DNA from: Chara braunii
Lineage: Eukaryota; Streptophyta; Charophyceae; Charales; Characeae
Direction of reading: 5' to 3'
DNA: 38,093 nt
NCBI GenBank assembly: GCA_003427395.1
Contig: BFEA01000004.1
Coordinates: 4,655,029-4,693,121 of the forward strand
Of the stretch, positions 10,541 to 21,068 are shown in pieces. Numbering within the stretch: position 1 is the first letter of the stretch; the number at the start of each line of letters is the position of its first letter. The notes under the pieces are model-generated. The model did not search any database. It was not told the origin of the DNA and worked only from the letters and a program-made list of their open reading frames with translations. Both the position numbers and the translations under genes were made by a program.

Positions 10541-11935
10541 TCATGCACCTTTCTTCCTTGAGCCCCACTTATGGTTTCGTTGGCCCCTGTCGCGACCTTC
10601 GGCGCCTTGCCTGTCATTCCCACGGCCTCTATTGCCGCGTCCACCATTTCCACGGCCCGTATTGCCACGTTCACCATCTCCACGGCCCGTAGTGCCACGC
10701 CCGCCGTCTCCATGGCCCCTTCCACCTGTCATACTGCCTTGCAAAACTTGTCGAATCGGTGACCACAACGGTCCGACCGGCTGGATTTGGACTGGTGGGG
10801 GTGCACGGGGCATCGTGTTCATCAAAGGGCCCATATAATTGCTTTGCACCCAGGGTATGTAAGGATTATATGCCGGCCATAAGTTCATTCGGTTACACGG
10901 TGCCTACTGCCCATGCAAAGTTTGCTCCATCGGAGGAGGCCCCTTTGGTCCTGCCTCGCTTTCCAACTCTCGCGGGGTAATTGCTACCTGTCGCGAACTC
11001 TGCTCCTTTTCGGTACCTTGACCGCTCTGAGTGAGGTTCCTTGCCTTCCGCTGCGCCTTTATCAACTTGGGAGGCTCAAGCTCCCCTTTTTCTCCCGTCA
11101 CGTCCTCTTCCTCACTTCCTTGAGGGGTATGGCCAGTCTTTCCCCCACAATCACATACCACATTTACCCAGTGCTCTGGCCACCACCCACTCTTTTGCCT
11201 CTCCCGACCTGTAGTTAAAGATGCTTCCACGTTAATGAGCCCCCTCTTTGGATCCGGTGCAATAACAGGCAGGGTCATATTAGCGTTCTGCTCCTCCTTT
11301 ATTTCCTCCTCCCTCTTGCCTTTGTCCTTCACCTGGACACTGGCTCGCCTCTTTGCGGTCCCTATCGAGAGGGGTAACTCTTGATCATCCTTCTCTACTC
11401 CTCTTTCACTCTGGTCAGTCGACTTACTTGGGGAGTCTTCTGATACCTTTCATTTGCTCTTCCTCGCCTCTTCCAGCCGTGCTAACGTCTCTTCCAATAC
11501 TCCCACTTGTCTCTGCAACCCGCTTAATTCTGCCTACGATGGTGCCCCCACAACTGACGGCACAGAGCACTCCCTACGTTGGCCTTCTATTTCACCTTTC
11601 GGGAATCTTAGCCTTAAGGAGCTTTCCAACTCATCCCACGTCTCCGCCTCCTGCTTAAGGGCATATACCTCCTCACTCAGTCCTTCACAAACGAACAAGG
11701 GGAACATGTACCGCATCGCCTTCTTGTACCACATCTTCACAAGGCAAAAATCCCGAAAGTCACGCAGAAAGCCAGACAAGTTCCTTCCTTGGAATAGTAG
11801 GACACGCAGATCTGGGGGCATTGACTCCTGCAACACTTCGCGCAGCAACACCTTCATGAGGCACGACTTCCTCCAACGCAGGATCTTGGCGAAGCCGCTT
11901 TCCTCCACCATGATGCTAGCAGCAGTCTGATACAC
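10541..11935 (-). pseudogene. Antisense gag-like gene: capsid-like region plus RG-rich tail
   Basis: One minus-strand frame runs 465 codons with three in-frame stops (TAG 11534-11536, TGA 11450-11452, TAG 10904-10906). The first 134 residues resemble an LTR-element capsid: a FLRDFRDFC-like helix segment, then WDELESSLRLRF, the spacing of the W..L...L..RF motif in many Gags. A Leu/Glu coiled-coil-like stretch and an acidic/basic linker follow. The C terminus has RGN/RGD repeats encoded by three exact-length 30-bp units (10631-10720), a possible nucleic-acid-binding tail in place of a zinc knuckle. It is opposite to the LTR/PBS orientation. Gag identity is inferred from layout and motif only. 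The frame is also continuous with the upstream ORF at 12871-12152. Confidence 0.55.
10631..10720 (-). repeat. 30-bp tandem repeat encoding RG-rich decapeptides
   Basis: Three 30-base units, 10631-10660, 10661-10690 and 10691-10720, plus a degenerate fourth at 10601-10630. Unit length is a multiple of 3, and on the minus strand they encode Gly/Arg/Asn decapeptides, so the array stays in frame with the gag-like gene. Confidence 0.8.
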
Positions 11936-12151
11936 ATAGCGGGCAATAGATCATCAAGAAGTAATTCAAGTAAGCTCAGGCAGACAAAGGCAAACTGCTA
12001 ACACTTACATTATGCTATCTACCCTTTCTCTCATGCAGTCTGGCCCCAACCCCTAGTTACCCTGACGCTTACCTTTATACGGTAATGGATAGAGAGACGA
12101 CCATGGCCGAGTCATAAAAGAAGCGCATTTAGTAGAGAAAGGAGACATTCC

Positions 12152-12871
12152 CTATCGGCCTACTGCTGCCCGAATCTCCTCCCAATCTACATTCCCCTCA
12201 TTCGGATCATGAGACGAGGCGTATACGTCCACTGTATTGGCCGTGTTCCTGAGCCACTGACTAAGGGGCAAGAAGCTCGGGTCTAGATATAGACCATATA
12301 TCAATTCACATGTGTATCGCCCATACTCCCAATCTCGCGCCCTCAGAGCAGCTTCAGCCGCCGCCTCTACCCTCGCCTGCCCACCAAAACTCTTTTCTAT
12401 CAGGAACTCAGGCAGGATTACTTGTAGCGGAGCAGATGGAAACCCGAACTCTCCAGCGCGCTTGACCTATATATGGGTCAGTACTTGCTCTTCCCCGTCA
12501 CGGGACGCTTCCCTCGCCCACTTCGCTACAGCTGCCTCGGCTACACTCAAAGGCTTAGCAAGCAGACTCTCATGTCTAAGCGCCAACTCTATCCCATGAT
12601 CGATCCAGAATGAGGGCGAGGCGTACAGCGCCACCCTTACAATTGCACACTCCTGCTCGTCATCGAACCCAGACTCGATCCAGGCAAAGATGTCCGTGCC
12701 CATCAACATTCCCCACCATGAAGAGTGGTACTCTCCCGCTCTGACCCGACTGGGTAAAGACACCTCGAGCCCTCCCTCTTTCTCAACTGGCCCGAGCATA
12801 CGCGGGTCTTCCCGTGCATAAGGCATCCTGAGTTGCCTTAGCTCTGTCTGGGCTCTACCCATCACAGACAA
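12152..12871 (-). pseudogene. Antisense ORF upstream of gag-like gene, unknown domain
   Basis: A minus-strand frame of 240 codons, with an ATG at 12862 and one in-frame TAG (12467-12469). Its composition is protein-like: Trp-rich, helical, with balanced charge, for example YASPSFWIDHGIEL and WLRNTANTVDVYAS. A basic Lys/Arg-rich segment in another frame (about 12960-12890) may be its true N terminus, implying a frameshift near 12890. It is in the same frame as the gag-like block starting at 11935; the 216 bases between carry stops and GTAAG donor-like sites (near 12073 and 12006 on the minus strand), so either decay or a small intron could separate them. I do not recognise the family; an N-terminal Gag or matrix-like part is a guess. 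Confidence 0.45.
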
Positions 12872-12962
12872 ACGTTCAACGTACGCCTTCCGTTATTAAA
12901 CTGACAATCCCTACATCCTCTGGCGGACGAATCTTTTGTTTCTTCTTTTTGTGTGACTTAGG

Positions 12963-14675
12963 TGGTTGTATCTAGATGTGTGATACGTTGGCGTGTACAG
13001 CTAGGATAGATTCGCATGGTTTGAGTTTTGTGTATGTTTGGGTATATTCAAATATATTTGTGTGTTCGAGACATGGGTTACTCAGTAGAGTGGGACGTGA
13101 GGGTTGGGTACCTATGTTATTTTCAAGAGAGACATTTTATCCTGGTGTACATATTGAGTTGAGACCCTATGGGGCTTGGTTTTTGTGACGATCACTCTCA
13201 CTCTCACTTGTGTGGCTTTATCCTGATGAATGTTGGCTTTGCGTGAAAGATGTGTGAATGTGTGACATGTAAAGCTGCCTACTCCTCGGTATACTTGTGC
13301 GACCTGCTCACGGGCAGCTGATGAGGCAGAGTATAAGGGGAGGAAGTGCAGCCCATTTGTGAAAAATTGTGAGGATTTTTAGGAGATTTATGAGTCTTTG
13401 AGACTCGGGTGCTTCACCATGCCGGTTGTTGATTGCTTAAGTTGTGATGAAGACCCATAAGGTGGTCTCTCAGTGATGTTTGGTTCTATGATGAGACCCC
13501 CTCGGATTTTTGGAGGAGGGGATGTTTTGTTCTGTAATAAGATCCCCTTGGATTTTTGGAAAAGGGGATGGGTTTATTGTCGGAAGACTCACCTTTAAAG
13601 GTGGGTAAACTGATTATGGCATGGTAAGCAGTGTTTGAGTTGATAAAGTTTGACGAGAAGGGACCACGTTTGCTTGAGATGTTTGAGAAAGTCGCAAGAG
13701 AATGCAGGGCGAGAGATCTCTCCAGCGAAGGATGCCATGACTTTGATCAAGTCAGGAGTCACGGCCTTGTGGACCTAGCGGTGATTTTGTTTGTGATTGT
13801 GCGAAGGATGCCATGGCTTTTGCGGGAGAGCTGGTAAATGCCTTCAGACCCCTACGTAATTGCGTAGTGGGCCCGTGATTTGTTTTTCGACGCTCCGTCT
13901 AACCACTTGTGCTAGTTCTGAGGCATATTGAGGAATATCAAGCTAAACGGTAAAGGTTAGTACCTCTAGGGCGTAACCCCAGGGGATGGCTGCGAGTCGG
14001 CGCAACCTGGCTGCGGGACCGCGGAGTAAGAGCTTAAGGAGTTGCCCGCCCCAGTGAAATTACTTCGTGGGATAGTGAAGGTTGAGGTTTTTGGGAAATC
14101 CTGATTGAATGCTTATCAGGAGAAAACCCGTCGTTGCGTAACCAACGAGGCTATTGCCGCTAAAATAACAATGCGGTGGGCCGTAGTCCCGGTCCGATCA
14201 TCCAGGCTATGGTGGGCCAAGATGGAGACCTAGCCTTTCCGTACTAGATTTCAGAAAGAGCTGAGTGGATATTAAGTACACAACTATACGTATGTGTATT
14301 TGATTGCGCGAGATTTTCTGAGAAGGAAGGTTGGAGTGCCTTCAGAGGTCTCGGTTAAGGCCCGCGTCCCTAATCTTGGCCAGGAACAAGGACACCCAAC
14401 GAGAAGCCGAAGGTTGTCTAGGACCGGATAGAGGACGATTGGGGAGGTCTTTAGAACTTATGCTGTCAGTGTCCCAATGTCTGGGCGGTGAGGGGCCCGG
14501 ATTAGAAACCTGGCAGCATATAGTTGTGGAGGCATGGTTTGATGGACGCCTCTACCCTGTGTTTGTCGGCTGATCGGATTGGCTCCTTCCTCGTCAGCAT
14601 TTGGAGTGTGGATGAATTTGTAGCTTTCTGATTTGGCGAAGCGACGGGGACGTCGCTTAATATGGTCCGGTAAGT
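12963..14675 (+). other. 3' interior of element G, non-coding, with short hairpin repeats
   Basis: No credible gene. 13498-13521 (CCCCTC/GAGGGG) and 13542-13569 (ATCCCCTT/AAGGGGAT) are tandem hairpins sharing the loop GGATTTTTGGA(G/A). 13590-13603 is the perfect palindrome CACCTTTAAAGGTG. Short + ORFs at 13631-13837 and 14331-14573 lack recognisable motifs. A clear polypurine tract does not abut the 3' LTR; GAAGCGACGGGGA near 14638-14650 is the only weak candidate. Confidence 0.55.
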
Positions 14676-14847
14676 TGTCGGTGCGAGTACCCTTACAAGG
14701 GTATCCGCCCTGGTTTTTACAAATGACAGGAAATAAGTCTGGATCAAAGTCTAAGTATACCGCGCTAGTCGTGGCCGCGTCTGTGATTTGCGTTGTCTGG
14801 ATGGTTGACTAGAGTAAAGAGTGCGTGGGCGCGCAGGTTTGAGGAGT

Positions 14848-15918
14848 TGTCGAGCGCATCGATCCAGCACCACACGAGGCAGCGTGGGACCCTCCCGGCC
14901 GCGTCACGCAGGAGTTGGTTTTAAATCCTTCGTCGCGAATATACATGGAGCTTCCATAAGCCGATCCAGCCGAATGCGCCAGCCATACCTCTCGCGAGCC
15001 CCTACGACAGGATAGGGTCTACGCGAGGCACAACTTACCTCCACCTTACTGAAGCTGTCACCTCCCTTCGGTGGGCGTATCCCCGCCGAGCTACCAGTCC
15101 ACAATACGAAAGCTAATCAGTTGCAATCGCAGAGGTGGACCAGCCGATNNNNNNNNNNNNNNNNNNNNNNNNNNNNNNNNNNNNNNNNNNNNNNNNNNNN
15201 NNNNNNNNNNNNNNNNNNNNNNNNNNNNNNNNNNNNNNNNNNNNNNNNNNNNNNNNNNNNNNNNNNNNNNNNNNNNNNNNNNNNNNNNNNNNNNNNNNNN
15301 NNNNNNNNNNNNNNNNNNNNNNNNNNNNNNNNNNNNNNNNNNNNNNNNNNNNNNNNNNNNNNNNNNNNNNNNNNNNNNNNNNNNNNNNNNNNNNNNNNNN
15401 NNNNNNNNNNNNNNNNNNNNNNNNNNNNNNNNNNNNNNNNNNNNNNNNNNNNNNNNNNNNNNNNNNNNNNNNNNNNNNNNNNNNNNNNNNNNNNNNNNNN
15501 NNNNNNNNNNNNNNNNNNNNNNNNNNNNNNNNNNNNNNNNNNNNNNNNNNNNNNNNNNNNNNNNNNNNNNNNNNNNNNNNNNNNNNNNNNNNNNNNNNNN
15601 NNNNNNNNNNNNNNNNNNNNNNNNNNNNNNNNNNNNNNNNNNNNNNNNNNNNNNNNNNNNNNNNNNNNNNNNNNNNNNNNNNNNNNNNNNNNNNNNNNNN
15701 NNNNNNNNNNNNNNNNNNNNNNNNNNNNNNNNNNNNNNNNNNNNNNNNNNNNNNNNNNNNNNNCGGGTCCTGCCTATCCAGTATCGGACGCAGTCTGTGT
15801 GTTGACAGTTCATGGGTGTACCAACTGCGCTATGCCCATGGGTCCTGGCGCGTCCCAGAGTCTCAATTGGAAAGGAGAGAAGGACGTCAAAGTAAAAACA
15901 AGGATAAAAAAAAAGAAG

Positions 15919-15959
<41 letters not shown>

Positions 15960-16426
15960 ATTAACGGGTAGGGGAAAGGGAGCTGCGGACACCTCGCCAG
16001 CCCTGCAAGTCGGACCTATCGCCGCGCCCGCCAACATAACCAGAGGGGGATAGCCTTGGCGGCCCTCAACCCCATCGGTCCCTTCCGAGACGCTCCGCTG
16101 CAGTTGCTGCGCCGACGCCTGCTGGCCTCGATCCCCGAACCTTCGTAGCGTCAACCCAATGCCGTAACCTATAGGGCTAAGCCCAACTCTGAAACTAGCG
16201 CCCGCAGAGTACCATACAAGGTAGTGCGGCGCGGCGCTTTGGGCCAACAAACCGGCTGCGCGGTTCCCAGTGCCTGCCCCGGCTTGCTTATACCATGCCA
16301 TAATTGCCCCGTGCGCCATCCTGCGACACCCCGCTCGCCGCACGAAGTCGCGCCGTCGTTGCCGATGCCGTCGTCGGGGTCGTTCTCCGCACTCGCGCTC
16401 GCCTTGTAAGGGTATTCGCACCGACA
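14848..16426 (-). mobile_element. Nested LTR copy of the same family, reverse orientation, with assembly gap
   Basis: Begins TGTCGAGCGCATCGATCC (reverse of the LTR 3' end) and ends GCACCGACA (reverse of the LTR 5' end). 14848-15148 matches the LTR 3' end and 15764-16426 the LTR 5' part; about 5 kb expected between them is replaced by 615 Ns. A 40-base A-run (about 15925-15957) interrupts the right half. The flanks (GAGT left, GCGC right) are not a duplication. The 5' LTR reads TTGAGGCGCGCG here, so the left junction carries four unexplained bases. Confidence 0.75.
15149..15763. other. Assembly gap, 615 Ns
   Basis: Unknown bases. The flanking sequence is from opposite ends of an LTR copy, so the true missing length is probably several kilobases. 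ORFs crossing it are meaningless. Confidence 0.98.
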
Positions 16427-19400
16427 GCGCGCGTGATTCCGTTTCTACCATTGGTTATAAAGCCGTCGTGGACGCCGGTCGGTTCGTTTCTAATTTTACT
16501 TCTATTCTATTTTTGTTTATTCTTGATTAGACTGGGGTTAAGGATATTCTTTCTTGGTCGGTATGTTTGATTGAGCTACGCGTGCGTACGGAGGACGACC
16601 TTGACGGCGGCGGCGACGACCGCGGTAGGTCTTGGCACGCGGAGTGGCCCGAGTGGCGGCCATGGTACAGCCTGGTAAGTCGGCGCAGACGCTGGGCGGC
16701 CGCGCGCACGGTTGTAGGCAGAGACGAGGCTCGCGCCAATTTCCTTGGCCCTGAGCGACGCGCCGCACCGCCTTATATGGCACTCCGCTGATGTTGGTCT
16801 CGGACTTGGGCTCAGCCCTATGGGTTACGATATTGGGTTGACACGGCGGAGGTTCGGAGATCGAGGCCAGCGGGCGTTGGCACGGCAACATCGGAGCAGT
16901 GTGGAGCGAAACCTGAGGGGTTGAAGGCCTTGCGGGGCTATCCCCCTCGGTTTTGTTTACGGGGGCGGCGGCGGGCCTAATCCGCGGGGTGGGCAAGGTG
17001 CCAGCAGCCCCGCGGTTCCCCGACGGCTTATTGTTTTTTTTCCCCTTTTGTTTATTGTTCTTGGTCCCTTTCTTATCGCGTCCCGTTTAGGGACGCGAGA
17101 CTACGATAGGATCGCGTGGGGTGTGTTGCATTCGTGGGATTACCTTAAGTGCAATTACAAGTTATCTCTGTGACTGCGCCGAAAATTGCCCCTGTTTTAT
17201 TACGTTCTTCTAGTAACCCGACTGGTTCTTTACCACGTCCAACTCTGGGACGCGGTACCATGGCAGGCGCCGGGACCCAAGAGCCTAGCTTGGTGGGTAT
17301 ACCATTGAACTGTTGAAATACATACCTGTGTTTGAATCCAGATGATGGAGCTTGACGCATAAAGCCCAGGGTTCAAGGCTGCTCGGGCCTGCGCAAGCTG
17401 AGAAGTGCCACGGGGGTAGGGCCCAGGCCATGTCCTCGGGACATCTGTTAGAGATTGGAACGTTACAGGGAAGGTTAGCGCGGCCCCTGTGCAAGGGCCA
17501 AGAGCATAAGTTGGCAACCCAACAGCCAACTACTTTTCGTTTTCAGTTTTTGAGTGTCAAGGGCTGCCTCTCTACCCGTTTGGAGTGCATAGTGGCGGAG
17601 CAGCGGTAGGATGGACAGCGGGCGCTAGCGTTAGGCCAGAGGGGTGTGAGGTAGTGAAGGAGGAGGCAGGCAGCGAGCGGCGGGCGCCGACACAGCAGGG
17701 CGACGGGCAGGAGGAAAAAGGTGGGGATGGGGGTGAACCCGGACGGGTACGTGCGCCTGATGCGCAATGAGGGAGATGGGCGCTATGTGACCAGCCGCAG
17801 CGAGAGGCGAGGGCGCTGGCACTGTAGAGCGGCAGCACTGACACTGTGGCACGGTGAGGCGACGGGCTGCAACAGGGAGGAGTAGAGAGACGATAGAGGG
17901 GGTGAACCTGGGCATGTTTTCGTGCCGGGTTCATTCGGAGCAAACGGAGATGGCAGTGAGTAGGCTGGGCGCAGCCTGTGACGGGCGGGGTGCTCGATTC
18001 CCAATGGAATCGAGCAAGGTAGGAGACGAGACTGCGGTTTCAAAGGGGGGCGAACGTAATCCCGGGGCCAGATTTGGTGGTGGATCAGTGGATTTAGAGG
18101 TTAGTGAGAGAGGAGGAGCGTCGGGATATGGCGGGGGGAGGAAAAGCGAGGAGTGAAAGATCGAGATTTCACCCGATTCTGGATAGAATAGAGTGGGAGG
18201 AGGTGGTAGAGTGCGGTTTTCAGGTCGGGCGAGATCAGTGGTACTGTTAGTTTTAACTATAGATGAGTAGGATGAGAGTTAGTAAAGGCAACGGCTGCGC
18301 CGGGATATGGCAAATGGACGAAGGAGAGGAGCGGGAAAGGAAATTTTTGCTCGATTCTCAGCGAAATCGAGCGGGGCAAAGTGTTGGATGGAGGGTTGGG
18401 TAGCCGCGAGTTAGGTAGTAAGGATAGTTTTGGGTGTTAGTGGGCGGACTTAGCGATTCGATAGAGAGGAGCCGCGCAGCAAGGGAGGAGCGAGTTGAAG
18501 TGCCATGTATTTGGCCGTTTTTTTTCTTTAAATTCATTGCATGTTTATATATCTTTGCTTTTGTTTTTTTTTGTCAGTGTTGTTTGCTTATACTGATGTT
18601 AGGAAGCAACCTTTCTGGCCGAGATGTTAGAGGTATGGCCTGATTCTGAGCGAGAGTGGTGGAGAGAGGGGGCACCTACCTGGGTGGGGAAGGAATCGGA
18701 GTCGGGAAGCTGCCACCCGCCGGACCAGGTACACTGGGATGGGGGCCGCTCGGATTCTGGAGGACTGTACTGCCGATGGGTGATGACGCACGTTAGACGA
18801 AGTGATTGCTGACTCACGGGGTGGTAGGAGCCAGCAGTCGCGGGGCGCGATCGTGGCAGGGGTGGGGTGCCCGGACATCATCGTCTGTGCTCTACTGCTG
18901 GCCGGCGTACAAGTGTGTCACCCGCCTCAATAGCTAGAGTAGTGTGTGCGTGCCCCTGGTGGTGGCGACAGCCTGCAGGAGTCGGGATCCTAACGTGTCT
19001 GAAACTGTTGCCCTTAACCGTGTGCGAGCCTGCTGGTGAAGGTTGGGGGTTGCTGCAGTTAAGTCCGATTGATGTTGCTGTTGCCCGGTGATGCTCGTGG
19101 TTGCGGTGGACCACGGCGCCTAGCTGCTGCATGTGACAACCTGCGCACACTGTCCTGGGAGGATTACTGCAGTCATCGTAAGGGAACAGTACTGTAGGAG
19201 TGAAGGAAGGGCTGACAACAGCTAATGTTAGCTGTTGGCCACGACATACTACGGCTAGCCGCTGCGAATAGTGGTTGTTGTCTATTGGTTGGGCCCGGAT
19301 GCCGCTTCTCCTAGACTGCGGACTATGTTTTCAGTAGGGGTGAGGGACTGGTGAAGGACGAGGCTGCTGCGTATTGCAGCTGTTGCTAACTGCGCGGAGT

Positions 19401-20240
19401 GTTTGCATATTGTTTGCTGCTGCTGCGGACTGCGGCACGACTGCTGGCTGTTACGGCAGACTGTACACGGGCTGGTGCCGTAGACTGTGCGTTGTTGCCG
19501 CCCTTGGCTGTCCACAGACCACGACTGACTGGTGGAGGCCGTCTTCGGTTGGCACCTGCTGTTGACTACTGTTGACTGTTGCAGGCTGCGGCGCTGCGGT
19601 GGATGGGCGCAGGGAAGTGGCCGGGCTAGAAGGAGGGGGTTATTGTTGCGAGTTGGGGAATCGTCAGGAGAGTTGAGTTTAATAGTTTGACTTTGGACTG
19701 ATTAAGCAGTACTCTTGGCCATCATTGCGGGGCCCTCAGGCGCTGAAGACTTCAAGGCCCTCTCACACGAGTTAGAGTGCACCCCTCTTGTATCTGAGAG
19801 ACTCAAACCTCTTCTTCTACCCTTCTTACTCTCATTCAAGTCCATTGGTCCGGAGAGGAAGGCGGCAGGCAGGATTGCAACCTGTAATCCGCGTCAAGGC
19901 CTCTGTGGGAGGTTCGCCCCCCGATCGCGGGAGCTCTGCCGGAACTTAGGAGGAGTTCTGGAGGTAGGGAACTTAGAGGTAGCCCTTGCATTCCCTTATA
20001 AACTCAGTATAACCCCTACCTATACACCTCCATATATATTGACTGACTGTATTGTATGCAACCCTTACTTTGACTTTGGGATTGACTTTCAGGACTCAAA
20101 TTAGGCTAACTAAAGGAACGCATGTATAATGGCAGTTTTAGTTTCCTTGATTGCCTGAAAGCAAATTGTCAAAGGGGGTTGCATAAGGGGGAAGGCTGGG
20201 AGGAAGGCAGTTTTGCTTGTGATTGAACGGGTCTTATAGG

Positions 20241-21068
20241 GTCAGGCATTGTTTCTAAGATGAATGGCCTGACTGCTATGTTTTGTTCTGTTTTCTGAAG
20301 GACCGAGCATTGTTTCTAAGACGAATGGCTTGGTCGCTGTGTTTCTTTAGTTGTGTCAGACATTGTTTCTAAGGTAAATGACCTGGCTGCTTTGTTTTTT
20401 AGGGGTATTGGTTGCTTGACTTCTGAGGAACAGACATTGTTTCTAAGAAGAATGGTCTGGTGCTGCTTACTTGGGTGGTTTCCGAACAGTCTCTAGGTCA
20501 GCCCAGGGTGCTCTGCTTTTTTGTGTGTGCTGAAAAAAGGAGAGCCGAGTATCGTTTCTAAGACGAATGACTCAGATCTCTTTGGTTGTTTTATTCTGAG
20601 GGAGGGTTCAGGCCACAGGACTAGACATTGTTTCTAAGACGAATGGTCTAAGTCTGAGGCCACAGGACTATAATGAGAACAAAGGAATAAGATTCTCTAT
20701 AATGTTATATATATATGTACCTATATGCGAACAAGGCTAGTCAGGCATTGTTTCTAAGACGAATGGCCTGACTATAGCCTTATCACAAGCGAAAGGAGTA
20801 TAATCAAGAGTTATAACTAAAGGTAACCTGGGCAGGCTGAGCCTTGTTTCTAAGACGAATGACCTAGCCCTACGCCCTCCTTTTGAAGACTAAGGTGCAT
20901 AAAGATATATATAACTTGGCTATTTAAACAGTTCATGACGACTAATCATGGTTTCTAAGATGAATGGCTTAGTCATATGCCCAATGATGAAAAAATTAGT
21001 TGTTCAACTTGTTCGTGTATACCTAAGGCAGAGGCTTGACATTGTTTCTAAGACGAATGACCAGTCCC
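20241..21068 (+). repeat. Hairpin array, 10 units (3' LTR)
   Basis: Same ten units as in the 5' LTR. Some pair better here: the first is GTCAGGCATT/AATGGCCTGAC, and the seventh is TAGTCAGGCATT/AATGGCCTGACTA. Differences between the LTRs fall in loops, spacers and stems, and some of the stem differences keep pairing. Confidence 0.85.

Noticed and set aside
13920-14260. rRNA-like look of the GC-rich sequence
   Set aside because: No run matching a conserved rRNA core could be recognised.
15071-16053. Long ORFs in several frames over the N gap
   Set aside because: They are open only because unknown bases contain no stops.
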